From assembly GCA_009693985.1 (NCBI GenBank), contig SHWE01000020.1, forward strand, positions 1-36,495: 36,495 nt of DNA, in the 5' to 3' direction. The stretch is from Alphaproteobacteria bacterium. GTDB lineage: Bacteria > Pseudomonadota > Alphaproteobacteria > Micropepsales > Micropepsaceae. Positions 1 to 9,052 of this stretch are shown one piece after another. Under the pieces are notes generated by a model. The model worked only from the letters and a program-made list of their open reading frames with translations. It had not been told where the DNA came from and made no database searches. Within the stretch, counting starts at the first letter, position 1. Each line of letters starts with the position of its first letter. The position numbers were made by a program, and so were the translations under genes.

Positions 1-692
1 AGGGCGAAATGGTCCGCCCCTGCAATATCTGCCATCTGCCGTCCGGTATGGGCCAACCGGAATCGGCCAATTTGCGCGGGCTACCCGTCAATTATTTCGT
101 GGCCCAGATGCAGGCCTTCCGCGACGGCACGCGCAAAGGCGTGCGCAGCGGTGCGATGGCCGGTTTCGCCAAGGGCATGACCGATGCGGAATACCGCGAC
201 GTCGCCGGCTATTACGCCAATCTGAAACCGGTGAGCTGGACGGTGGTGAACGAACGCGACGTGGCGCCGAAATCCACCGTCACGCGCATCAGCCAACGGC
301 TGCGCTCGCCTGAAGGCGGCACCGAAGCGGTGGGCGCGCGCATCATCGAGATCGCGGCCAACCAGGCGGCGGTGCGAACGGCGCAGGAGAACGCGTTCAT
401 CGCCTACGCGCCGCCGGGGAGTCTGTCGCGCGGCAGCACGCTGGCAAACACGGGCGCCAATGGCGCGACGACGGCGTGCGGCTCCTGTCACGGCGCCGAT
501 CTGCAAGGGGCGGGCGATGTGCCCGGCATCGCGGGCCGCTCGCCCGTCTACATCGCGCGTCAGCTTTATATGTTCCAGAACGGCGACCGCGTCGGGCCCG
601 GCGCCGACATCATGAAGCCGGTCGTCGCCAAGCTTTCCAATGACGACATCGTGGCGATCGGCGCCTATGTCGGCTCGCGCAATCCGTCGTAA
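1..692 (+). CDS. diheme cytochrome c (5' end outside window)
   Basis: This is an exported electron-transfer protein with two heme c sites. Counting from the Met at 9, CNICH is at residues 5-9 and CGSCH at 157-161, each the CXXCH site for covalent heme attachment. Each motif is followed by a short domain rich in Tyr/Phe and Met that could supply an axial Met ligand. The spacing suggests two tandem class I domains, as in cytochrome c4/c553-type proteins. The frame is open to the left edge, and the first heme motif lies only five residues after the first Met with no signal peptide. The true start is therefore upstream of the window. The gene ends at TAA 690-692 and converges with a minus-strand gene. 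The redox partner is not visible. Confidence 0.85.
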   Translation, partial: GEMVRPCNICHLPSGMGQPESANLRGLPVNYFVAQMQAFRDGTRKGVRSGAMAGFAKGMTDAEYRDVAGYYANLKPVSWTVVNERDVAPKSTVTRISQRLRSPEGGTEAVGARIIEIAANQAAVRTAQENAFIAYAPPGSLSRGSTLANTGANGATTACGSCHGADLQGAGDVPGIAGRSPVYIARQLYMFQNGDRVGPGADIMKPVVAKLSNDDIVAIGAYVGSRNPS

Positions 693-701
693 CGTTTGCG
701 A

Positions 702-1028
702 TCAACCCGGCGACCAATCTCTTGAGGTCTCCATGGCTCTCAGTACACCTGCGTTATTGGCATAGCGTCTTTTGAGCGTGGTTTCGTCTCTTGTCAGGAC
801 GACAGCCTCACAGCGAAGTTTCGCTAGGGCCGATTGGATTTCGGCCCTGCGCTCCGCGTCATAAGCATCCTCGCCTAGCCAATGATTACAGTTGGCCATT
901 CTGTCGATGAAATTGTGAACATCGGAAGGCAGCCCACGCGTGAGCCCGGCCAATTCATCCTCGTATGGCGCGGTTAGCGCTGCCGAACTGATCGACATGG
1001 AAATTGCTAGCGCAAAGCCAAATCTCAT
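702..1028 (-). CDS. small exported protein of unknown function
   Basis: This 108-residue protein is predicted to be exported. It starts MRFGFALAISMSISSAALTA, a short basic start followed by a hydrophobic stretch ending in a plausible signal-peptidase site near residue 20. The mature part has the motif CNHWLGEDAYDAERRAEI, a second Cys in LRC, and a charged helical end with RRYAN. I recall similar CxHW-GE-YD-ERR proteins annotated as hypothetical in proteobacteria, but know no function. The frame is open farther upstream, but that extension would run into the neighbouring NHL gene's end and lacks a signal sequence, so I chose the Met at 1028. The ribosome site is weak. It lies 31 bp downstream of the NHL gene on the same strand and may be its last operon member. 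Confidence 0.6.
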   Translation of the reverse strand: MRFGFALAISMSISSAALTAPYEDELAGLTRGLPSDVHNFIDRMANCNHWLGEDAYDAERRAEIQSALAKLRCEAVVLTRDETTLKRRYANNAGVLRAMETSRDWSPG

Positions 1029-1059
1029 TTTCGCGCGTCTTTGCTCGCGATCACTGGGT

Positions 1060-2088
1060 TCACTTCGTATATTTGTAGACCGCCATGTCCTGCACCGCGC
1101 CGGCGTAGATGTTGCCGCGTGAATCGGCGGCGACGCCTTCCGGTGGCGGGAATTTGGCATCCTTCACCGGCGGCGGCGGAATATAGGCCGTCACCTTGCC
1201 GTCCTTGATGGAGCCGAAGCGAATGCCGCGCTGGCAACCGGGATTGTGTGTGTCCTTGCCGGGCGCGACTTCGGATTCGGAATCGGAGACATAGAGGATG
1301 TCGTTCTTGTCGATGAAGATGCCGCTCGGCCGTCCGAACTGCTTCCAGGCGCCGAGGAATTTGCCGTCCTGATCGTGGAAGGTCACGCGGCTGTTGCTGC
1401 GGTCGGCGACGAAGAGGCGGCCCTGGCTGTCGAAGGCGAGAACGTGCGGGCCCTTGAATTCGCCGTCGCCCGAACCGAGCTTGCCGAAGGATTTGATGAA
1501 CTTCCCCGTCTTGTCGAATTTCATGATGCGCGAATTGCCGAAGGTCGGCGCATGGCCTTCGGAGATTAAGATGTCGCCGTTCGGGGCGAAGGCGATGCCG
1601 GTCGGGCGGTCGAACACATCGTTGCCCGTGCCGCCTTGGCCCTTCTTGCCCAGCGTCATCAGCAGCCTTCCATCGGGCGCGAATTTGAAGACCTGATTGC
1701 CTTTGCCCTCGCGCGCATCGCCGTCGATGGCCCAGATATTTCCTTCCGCGTCGGGCTTCACCGTGTGCGGGAAGCCGAACATCCCGGCGCCGAAATTCTT
1801 CACCACCTTGCCGTCGGGCGAGAACTGCCAGATCGGCGCGCCATTATCGCCGGCGACGCAGCCCTTCGGACCGCAACGGTCCATCACCCAGACATTGTCC
1901 TTGCCATCGACATAGACATTGTTGGTCGGCGCCCAGGCGCGGGTCATTCCCTGCTCCCAGCCCACGACTTGCTTGTACGGATTGGGCGCGTTGTTGACGC
2001 AAGGATAGCTCGCCTGCGCGTGCGCGACGCCGGCGCCCGCGATGGTGGCGACGAGCGCGGTCGCCAAACTCTTCAGCCCTGAACGCAT
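1060..2088 (-). CDS. exported NHL-repeat beta-propeller protein, copy 1
   Basis: This 342-residue secreted protein starts MRSGLKSLATAL with a signal peptide ending AHAQ near residue 24. The mature chain is a series of NHL-type blades with the repeated pattern G-hydrophobic-D-x-x-G-N-hydrophobic-(Y/W)-V-(A/S)-D. Examples are KDNVWVMDRCG, GRLFVADRSNSRV and NDILYVSDSES. NHL propellers bind ligands or partners, and some are lyases or lactonases; no catalytic assignment is possible here. A GGGAG ribosome site sits about 10 bp before ATG 2088, which decides this start over an upstream open stretch. Its partner (2111-3139) lies 22 bp upstream and is clearly paralogous. Conserved Cys residues at the mature N-terminus (SYPC), in DRCG and in NPGCQRG may form disulfides. 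Confidence 0.8.
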   Translation of the reverse strand: MRSGLKSLATALVATIAGAGVAHAQASYPCVNNAPNPYKQVVGWEQGMTRAWAPTNNVYVDGKDNVWVMDRCGPKGCVAGDNGAPIWQFSPDGKVVKNFGAGMFGFPHTVKPDAEGNIWAIDGDAREGKGNQVFKFAPDGRLLMTLGKKGQGGTGNDVFDRPTGIAFAPNGDILISEGHAPTFGNSRIMKFDKTGKFIKSFGKLGSGDGEFKGPHVLAFDSQGRLFVADRSNSRVTFHDQDGKFLGAWKQFGRPSGIFIDKNDILYVSDSESEVAPGKDTHNPGCQRGIRFGSIKDGKVTAYIPPPPVKDAKFPPPEGVAADSRGNIYAGAVQDMAVYKYTK

Positions 2089-2110
2089 CGTTCGTTTCTC
2101 CCTTGGAGTT

Positions 2111-3139
2111 CTAGTTCTTGACGAATTTCTTGATGTCGCGCTGATCGTCGGACGCAGCATAGATCGCGCCGCTGTCATCGACCGCGAGCCCGATAGGCGG
2201 CTGCAAGGTCGGCACCGGCACGACCGGCGGCGGAATGAAATAGAGCACCTTGCCGTCCTTGGCCGAGCCCACGCGGATGCCGCGCCGGCAGCCCGGATTG
2301 TAATTGGCCGCGCCCGGCGCATCGGAGGATTGGGAATCCGCGACATAGAGCATGTCGTTGCGATCGACATAGATTCCGCTCGGTCGTCCGAACTGCTTCC
2401 AGGCGGCGACGTAATTGCCTTCCTTGTCGAAGATGACGACGCGGCTGTTGCTGCGGTCGCCGACGAAGAGACGATCCTGGCTGTCGATGGCGATGGCGTG
2501 CGGCGAACGCAATTGGCCGTCGCCCGGCCCGCGTGTCGCGAAGGTCCTGATGAATTTGCCGTTTTTGTCGAACTTCACGATGCGCGAATTGTTCTCGTTG
2601 GCTTCGCCATGGCCTTCGGAAACGAAGATGTCGCCATTGGTGGCGGTGGCGACGCCGGTCGGCGCGTCGAATATGTCGAGCGTCTTCAGCCCCGCGCCCT
2701 GGCCGGCCTTGCCGAGCGTCAGCAGAATCCGCCCATCGGGTGAGAGCTTGGTGACCTGCATGCCCTTGGCGCCCTTGGCGGCAGCGTCCGCGACCCAGAC
2801 ATTGCCGTCGCGGTCGACCGCGACTTGATGGGGTTCGATGAACAGGCCCTCGCCGAAATTCTTCAGCGTCTTGCCGGCAGGCGAAAGTTGCAGCACCGGT
2901 TTGCAGCCATCGTTTTCGCAGCGGTCGACCACCCACAAATTGTTGTTGCGGTCGATGGTGAGCGCGCTGACCGGATTCCACGGACGCGGCGTCTCGGCCC
3001 ATCCCGTCACCAACCGGTACGGATTGGGCAGGTTCACATTCGTCTCCGTGCACGGATAGCTCGCTTGCGCGTGCGCCACCCCCGCGATTGCCGTGGTCGC
3101 CAGCATGGCAAGCGCGATCGTCTTGAAGCCTGAGCGCAT
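2111..3139 (-). CDS. exported NHL-repeat beta-propeller protein, copy 2
   Basis: This 342-residue protein has the same length and architecture as its downstream paralogue. It begins MRSGFKTIALAML, and the mature start AHAQASYPC is identical to copy 1. NHL blades are visible as NNNLWVVDRCEN, GNVWVADAAAKG, DRLFVGDRSNSRV and NDMLYVADSQSS. The two copies also share GRPSGI and an NPGCxRGIRxGSxKDGKV segment near residue 290. A strong AGGGGAGG site lies about 7 bp before ATG 3139. It is probably the first gene of a minus-strand unit with copy 1 and perhaps the small exported protein at 702-1028. The promoter should lie in the 84-bp divergent gap before the TonB-like gene. The propeller fold and export are well supported; the substrate is unknown. 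Confidence 0.8.
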   Translation of the reverse strand: MRSGFKTIALAMLATTAIAGVAHAQASYPCTETNVNLPNPYRLVTGWAETPRPWNPVSALTIDRNNNLWVVDRCENDGCKPVLQLSPAGKTLKNFGEGLFIEPHQVAVDRDGNVWVADAAAKGAKGMQVTKLSPDGRILLTLGKAGQGAGLKTLDIFDAPTGVATATNGDIFVSEGHGEANENNSRIVKFDKNGKFIRTFATRGPGDGQLRSPHAIAIDSQDRLFVGDRSNSRVVIFDKEGNYVAAWKQFGRPSGIYVDRNDMLYVADSQSSDAPGAANYNPGCRRGIRVGSAKDGKVLYFIPPPVVPVPTLQPPIGLAVDDSGAIYAASDDQRDIKKFVKN

Positions 3140-3232
3140 CTGTTCCTCCCCTTGGAACGCCTGCGTGAACCATACTAAAGGCGCAACGACGCGTATACGG
3201 CGGCGCGGAGCCTCTATGTTAGATTGGAGGTC

Positions 3233-4069
3233 ATGAATGACGATACGGCCGGGGAAGATCGCGAGGAGGGGCGAATAGAGGCCGCGCTATTCGACGATTT
3301 TGGCGATCCTCCCGAGGATGCGGAGGCCAAGCCGGCCCCGATGTTCTCCCGCAATCGTTGTGGACTTGCCGTTTCGCTTCTGCTGCATGGGCTGGCGATC
3401 TATTCGCTCTTTTTCGCGTTCCAGACGGTGATGCCGAGTGTGGTGCTGACCGTGCTGCCCGTCGAGCTGGTGATGGCCGAAGAGACGACCGCTCCGCAGC
3501 AACGCCAACAGGCCGCCGCGCCGCAACGGGTGAGCGCCGCGCCCACTCCGCCTGCGCCGCGTCCCGCACCGCCGCCGACGCAACAGCTCGCCAGTCTTCC
3601 GCCGCCGCCTACCGTTGCGCCCGTGCCGTTGCCGCCTCCGCCACTGCCCGAGCCGCCACGCGACGCGCTGCAAGACCGGCTCGAAGCGCTGTCGCGATTG
3701 CGCCAGCCGGAAACCGGCAATGCGAATGTGAACGCCAACAGCAGCGGCGCGCGCAACGGGCCGGAGGCGTATAGCGTGCGCGATTATGTCCGCGCCCAGG
3801 TCGAGCGGCGCTGGAGTCCCGACATCGGCAGATTGCGCAATCGCAACATCACCGTCGCCGTCCATGTCGTACTGGAGCCCGACGGTTCCGTCCTGTCGGC
3901 CGAGATCGTCGATCAGGCGCGCTACCGCAGCGATATCGCCTATTACGAGCTTGCCCTAAGCGCGCGCAACGCGGTGCTGCTGTCCTCACCCATTCTGCTT
4001 CCGGCGGGAAGCAGCGATGAGGATCGCGACATGGTGTTGTATTTGAATCCGGCGAACTTGCTGCGCTAG
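3233..4069 (+). CDS. TonB/TolA-like energy-transducer protein
   Basis: This 278-residue protein has the TonB/TolA layout. An acidic cytoplasmic head (1-40) is followed by a single membrane anchor around 43-63 and a Gln/Pro-rich periplasmic linker (about 90-145) with runs such as LPPPPTVAPVPLPPPP. A folded C-terminal domain (about 180-278) contains YVRAQVERRW and the beta strand ITVAVHVVLEPDGSV, which resemble the TonB/TolA C-terminal fold. Such proteins pass proton-motive energy to the outer membrane or act in the Tol-Pal system. No exbB/exbD/tolB gene is adjacent, so TonB versus TolA cannot be settled. GGAGG (3226-3230) lies only 2 bp before ATG 3233. TTG 3224 is an in-frame alternative start. 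It converges with the SUMF1-like gene, 4 bp away. Confidence 0.7.
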   Translation: MNDDTAGEDREEGRIEAALFDDFGDPPEDAEAKPAPMFSRNRCGLAVSLLLHGLAIYSLFFAFQTVMPSVVLTVLPVELVMAEETTAPQQRQQAAAPQRVSAAPTPPAPRPAPPPTQQLASLPPPPTVAPVPLPPPPLPEPPRDALQDRLEALSRLRQPETGNANVNANSSGARNGPEAYSVRDYVRAQVERRWSPDIGRLRNRNITVAVHVVLEPDGSVLSAEIVDQARYRSDIAYYELALSARNAVLLSSPILLPAGSSDEDRDMVLYLNPANLLR

Positions 4070-4073
4070 GCGC

Positions 4074-4988
4074 TTACGGCAGATCGCGGGCGATGCGGAA
4101 ACCGGCGAGGCTGGAATAATCATATTCCTGCCCATTGGGGCCGCTGCCGCTGCGCGCCGCCGAACGCACGAAGATCGGAAGATTGCTCCATGAGCCGCCG
4201 CGCAGCACATGCTTGCTGCAATCGCCGTCCATCCAGGCGCTGCCGTCGTCCGGCGCGCTCGCATAGCTTTCGTGCCAGCAATCCTGCGTCCATTGCCAGG
4301 CATTGCCCAACATGCCGTAGAGCCCGAACGCATTGGGCGCGAAGACATCGACGTCGGCGAGCAGGCGATAATCGTAACGGCTGCCGCAGCCATTGCAGTT
4401 GGCGCGGTTCCTGCCGATGTCATCGCCCCACCAGCGCGCGGTCACGGTGCCGGCGCGCGCGGCATATTCCCACTCCGCTTCGCTTGGCAGCCGGTAGGGA
4501 CCGGGGCGGTCTGCGATGCTCGGACGCGCCGCCCGCGCTTTCTTGTTCAGCCAGGCGACATAGGCTTGCGCGTCTTTCCAATCGAGGCACACGGCCGGCC
4601 AGCGCGGCGGTTCGGCGCCGTTGCCGGGCGCATAGGCGTTGCCGCCGCCGGGCGAGCGCCACGTCATATTGAGCACCCGGTTGCAGGGCGCCGGCTGGTA
4701 GGCGGCGTCCTTCAGGAAGGTGAGGAATTCCCCGCTGGTCACCATATATTTGCCGAGCGCGAAGGCTTTGACCGCAACGCGGCGGACGGGCCCTTCGGTA
4801 TCGAAGCGCCCCCTCTCGCTGTCGGGGCTCCCCATCGCGAAGGCCCCGCCCGGGATGCCCAGCATCGCCGGGCATTCGGGGCATTCCTTGAATTCGCGCT
4901 CGCCCACATCGCCCGCGGCCGCCCCCGACAGGGCCACACCCAGCGCGGCCAAACCGAGCGAAACGAGTATGTGGCGCAAGGATCCCAT
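4074..4988 (-). CDS. exported SUMF1/formylglycine-generating-enzyme-like protein
   Basis: This 304-residue protein has an N-terminal signal sequence (LRHILVSLGLAALGVALSG) and a CPEC pair near residues 36-39, then a full FGE-sulfatase domain. Landmarks are GIPGGAFAMGS (45-54), YRLPSEAEWEYAARAG (165-180), FGLYGMLGNAWQW (221-233), HVLRGGSW (260-267) and the terminal AGFRIAR. True FGE converts a sulfatase Cys to formylglycine, but most bacterial members of this fold have other or unknown roles. No sulfatase gene is in the window, so enzymatic activity is not claimed. The usual GNVWEW signature reads GNAWQW. ATG 4988 was chosen because of the signal peptide; the longer open frame would cross the ihfB upstream region. 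Confidence 0.75.
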   Translation of the reverse strand: MGSLRHILVSLGLAALGVALSGAAAGDVGEREFKECPECPAMLGIPGGAFAMGSPDSERGRFDTEGPVRRVAVKAFALGKYMVTSGEFLTFLKDAAYQPAPCNRVLNMTWRSPGGGNAYAPGNGAEPPRWPAVCLDWKDAQAYVAWLNKKARAARPSIADRPGPYRLPSEAEWEYAARAGTVTARWWGDDIGRNRANCNGCGSRYDYRLLADVDVFAPNAFGLYGMLGNAWQWTQDCWHESYASAPDDGSAWMDGDCSKHVLRGGSWSNLPIFVRSAARSGSGPNGQEYDYSSLAGFRIARDLP

Positions 4989-5104
4989 GACGCAAAACCT
5001 AGAGGCCGGGCCGGGCAAACGAAAGGACAGTCCTATGGCTTTGGAACACTTCTTCGCACCCTTCCAAAAGTCTTTATTTTTTATAGGGTTAGGTTTTCCG
5101 ACTA

Positions 5105-5184
5105 TTGACGTTGCAACACAATTTTGCCAGATTTGGCCATAGTAGGCGGTTGCGTGTCTTTGCTTGTCTTGGGGGGCAAGGGGC
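5105..5184 (+). promoter_or_regulatory. candidate promoter and leader of ihfB
   Basis: The gap between the divergent SUMF1-like gene and ihfB is AT-rich compared with its surroundings (5060-5145). TTGACG at 5105-5110 resembles a -35 box. The -10 candidates downstream (CAGATT near 5128, or CATAGT near 5138) are poor or badly spaced. G-rich GGGGGG/AGGGG just before ATG 5185 is the probable ribosome site. Confidence 0.3.
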
Positions 5185-5472
5185 ATGATCAAATCCGAAC
5201 TGGTAGCGCGTTTGACTGAGCGCTACCCGCATCTCTACCATCGCGACGTGGAGCGCATCGTCTCCACCGTGCTCGACGAGATTTCGTCGGCGCTTGCTTC
5301 GGGCGACCGCGTGGAATTGCGCGGCTTCGGCGCGTTTTCCGTCAAGGTTCGTCCGGCACGGCAGGGACGCAATCCGCGCACCGGCGAAACGGTGGCGGTC
5401 GAGGAAAAGCGCGTGCCGTTCTTCCGCACCGGCAAGGAATTGCGCGAGCGGCTGAACAACGAAGGCGCTTGA
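5185..5472 (+). CDS. ihfB: integration host factor beta subunit
   Basis: This 95-residue DNA-bending protein is of the HU/IHF family. It begins [10 protein letters not shown], has the saddle motif [16 protein letters not shown] and the DNA-arm signature [10 protein letters not shown], and ends [13 protein letters not shown]. The MIKSEL start and RGFGAFS point to IHF beta rather than HU. IHF heterodimers bend DNA at specific sites in transcription, recombination and replication; the alpha subunit is not in the window. A G-rich ribosome site precedes ATG 5185; a short upstream in-frame extension to 5164 lacks family similarity and was not used. It opens the plus-strand run, 34 bp before pyrF. 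Confidence 0.92.
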   Translation: MIKSELVARLTERYPHLYHRDVERIVSTVLDEISSALASGDRVELRGFGAFSVKVRPARQGRNPRTGETVAVEEKRVPFFRTGKELRERLNNEGA

Positions 5473-5506
5473 CGGCGCAAGTAGACTCGCGCCTTTCATC
5501 GCTGCC

Positions 5507-6205
5507 ATGACCGCCAATCCTATTTATGTCGCATTGGACACGGACTCGGCTGAACGCGCGTCGGCGCTGGCGCAGCAGCTTCGCGCCCATGTCGGCGGGC
5601 TGAAGGTCGGGCTCGAATTCGTCAGCGCCAACGGCCCGCAAGGCGTGCGCGCCATCGTCGCGAGCGGCGTGCCCGTTTTCCTCGACGTGAAATTGCATGA
5701 CATTCCCAACACGGTCGCTGGTGCGATGAAATCGCTGGCGCCTTTGGGCGCAGCCATCGTCAATGTTCACGCGTCGGGAGGCGCGGCGATGATGAAGGCC
5801 GCGGTCGCGGCCGCCGCTTGCGTGACGAATCGACCGAAGATTATCGCCGTCACCGTGCTGACCAGCCTGGAAGCCGCCGACCTCGCCGCGATGGGCGTGG
5901 CCGGCTCCCCGCTCGAACAGGTGGTGCGGCTCGCCAAGCTGGCCAAGGAATCAGGCATCGACGGCGTCGTCTGCAGCCCCCAGGAGATCGGGGCGGTGCG
6001 CGCCGCCTGCGGGCGGGACTTCCTGATCGTGACGCCGGGGGTGCGGCCGGCTGGGGGCGATCTCGGCGACCAGAAGCGGGTGATGACCCCTTCCGAGGCG
6101 CTGAAAGCGGGCGCCGACTTGCTGGTCATCGGCCGGCCCATCACCGGGGCGGCGGACCCCGCCGAAGCGGCCCGGAAAATCGCCGCCGAATTGGGCATGA
6201 ACTGA
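5507..6205 (+). CDS. pyrF: orotidine 5'-phosphate decarboxylase
   Basis: This 232-residue cytoplasmic TIM barrel makes UMP from OMP in the last step of de novo pyrimidine synthesis. It starts NPIYVALDTDS (first strand with substrate-binding Asp), then LKVGLEFV, and carries the catalytic signature FLDVKLHDIPNTV with D60, K62 and D65. Later motifs are VVCSPQEI, the strand IVTPGVRP and the phosphate-binding GADLLVIGRPIT. The length is normal for the family. No clear ribosome site precedes ATG 5507. The TGA stop (6203-6205) falls inside the left arm of a large palindrome that fills the gap to trpF. Confidence 0.95.
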   Translation: MTANPIYVALDTDSAERASALAQQLRAHVGGLKVGLEFVSANGPQGVRAIVASGVPVFLDVKLHDIPNTVAGAMKSLAPLGAAIVNVHASGGAAMMKAAVAAAACVTNRPKIIAVTVLTSLEAADLAAMGVAGSPLEQVVRLAKLAKESGIDGVVCSPQEIGAVRAACGRDFLIVTPGVRPAGGDLGDQKRVMTPSEALKAGADLLVIGRPITGAADPAEAARKIAAELGMN

Positions 6206-6266
6206 CCCCCATTCCGGCCCTTTGGGCCACCTTCCCCCTCAAGGGTGGAAGGAAATAGGGGGTCAG
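6202..6266. repeat. three-stem palindromic element containing the pyrF stop
   Basis: The outer arms CTGACCCCC (6202-6210) and GGGGGTCAG (6258-6266) are perfect complements. Inside lie two more hairpins: GGCCC-TTT-GGGCC (6216-6228), and CCTTCC-CCC-TCAA-GGG-T-GGAAGG (6230-6252). Together they can fold as a three-way junction. The pyrF stop codon lies in the left outer arm. There is no T-run after it, so a simple intrinsic terminator is unlikely. A REP-like dispersed repeat or an RNA-processing/attenuation structure are the alternatives. Confidence 0.75.
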
Positions 6267-6304
6267 CTTGATTTGGCGGCCCCTGGCAGCGATAAGCGCC
6301 GCCC

Positions 6305-6978
6305 ATGGGCGTTCAAGTCAAAATCTGCGGGTTGAACTCGCGAGAAGCCGCCGACGCGGCATTGGCCGCGCGGGCCGATTTCGGCGGGCTGGTGTTCTTT
6401 GCCAAAAGCCCCCGCAATGTGACGCTCGAACAGGCGCGGGCGTTGGCCGGCAATTTGCGCGGGAAGACCCGCATCGTGGCGCTGTTGGTGAACCCCGACG
6501 ATGCGGCGGTGGACGAAGTGGTCGCGGCCATCGCGCCCGATCTGATTCAATTGCACGGCACCGAGAGTCCCGCCCGCGTCGGGGCGATAGGTTTGCGCAG
6601 CCGTCGGCCGATCATCAAGGCGCTGGCGGTGGCCGAAGCAGCCGATCTGATTGCCGCGCGTGCCTATGAGGACGCCGCCGATTATTTCCTCTTCGATGCC
6701 AAAGCGGGCGAGGGCGCGACGCGCCCGGGCGGTCTCGGCGCCGCCTTCGATTGGCAATTGCTTTCCGGCTCCCGCTTCAAGCGGTCGTTCGGAGTCGCCG
6801 GCGGGCTTTCGCCCGAAAATGTCGCCCGTTGCGTTGCGATCAGTGGCGCCGCCTTTGTCGATGCCTCGTCTGGCGTCGAGGACGCGCCCGGCAAGAAAAG
6901 CGCGGAGAAGATCGCGTCCTTCGTGACGGCGGCGCGAAATGCTCAGTATGCGGATAAAGACGCGAAAGCGGGGGCGGC

Positions 6979-6982
<4 letters not shown>
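6305..6982 (+). CDS. trpF: phosphoribosylanthranilate isomerase
   Basis: This 225-residue TIM barrel isomerises N-(5'-phosphoribosyl)anthranilate to CdRP in tryptophan synthesis. It begins [17 protein letters not shown] with the catalytic Cys8. It has [12 protein letters not shown], then IQLHGTES, and FLFDAKAG with the likely general acid Asp131. GGLSPENV near the C-terminus is the phosphate-binding loop. The length is typical. No obvious ribosome site precedes ATG 6305, so translation may depend on the structured leader or a different local signal. Its TGA overlaps the trpB start by 4 bp (ATGA). Confidence 0.95.
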
Positions 6983-8189
<1,207 letters not shown>

Positions 8190-8193
<4 letters not shown>

Positions 8194-9011
8194 GCAGGAT
8201 CGCCAAACGTTACTCGGAATTGCGCGCGGAAAATCGCGCCGGCTTCATTCCGTTCATCACCGCGGGCGATCCCGACGCGGAAACCTCTTTCGCGATTCTG
8301 GAGAAATTGCCCGAAGCCGGCGCCGACATCATCGAGCTCGGCATGCCGTTCTCCGACCCGATGGCGGACGGCCCCGATATCCAGGCTGCGTCGATGCGCG
8401 CGCTGAATGCGGGCATGACCGTCAAGGGCACGCTCGCTCTCGTCAAACGCTTCCGCGCCCGCGACACCGACACGCCCATCGTGTTGATGGGCTATTACAA
8501 TCCGATCCACGCCTATGGCGTCGAGAATTTTGCAGCGGACGCGGGAGCGGCCGGAGTCGACGGGCTCATCATCGTCGATCTCGGCCCCGAGGAAGATGTG
8601 GTCCTGCGCGCGCCCGCCAAGAAAGCGGGCCTCGACATCGTGCGCCTCGCCACGCCGACGACGGACGATGCGCGTCTTGCGACCGTGCTCGATGGCGCCG
8701 GCGGCTTTCTCTATTACGTCTCCATCGCGGGCGTCACCGGCACCAAGACCTTCACCGAAGACGACGTCAAAGCGGCTGTTGCCCGCATCAGGCGCATGTC
8801 GCAATTGCCCTGCGCGGTGGGCTTCGGCATCCGCGATGCGGAACAGGCGGCGGGGATCGCGCGTTTTGCAGATGCCGCCGTTGTCGGCTCCGCGATCGTT
8901 TCGGGCATTGCGAAAAGCCTCGCTTCTGCTCGGCCTAACACACGGTTAATCGCGGACACGCTAGAATTCTGCCGCAAGCTGGCGGATGCGGTTCACAAAG
9001 CCCGAGACTGA
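8190..9011 (+). CDS. trpA: tryptophan synthase alpha subunit
   Basis: This 273-residue TIM barrel cleaves indole-3-glycerol phosphate and channels indole to TrpB. The GTG start at 8190 overlaps the trpB stop (GTGA) and gives [10 protein letters not shown]. The catalytic Glu49 ([12 protein letters not shown]) and Asp60 (MADGPDIQ) fall at the same residue numbers as in E. coli Trp[10 protein letters not shown] and [10 protein letters not shown] carry the substrate and phosphate loops. The frame is open much farther upstream, but that part is a shadow of trpB. The gap to accD is 41 bp. Confidence 0.96.
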
Positions 9012-9052
9012 GGGCTCGTCCGTTCCTGCTCAAACGTGATAGAGTTTCGTCT

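Noticed and set aside
4989-5192. Longer N-terminus for the SUMF1-like protein
   Set aside because: It would cover the ihfB promoter region and the ihfB start, and the signal peptide begins at 4988.
5473-5506. Possible lapA-type gene between ihfB and pyrF
   Set aside because: The gap is 34 bp and holds no gene, so the linkage seen in some relatives is absent here.
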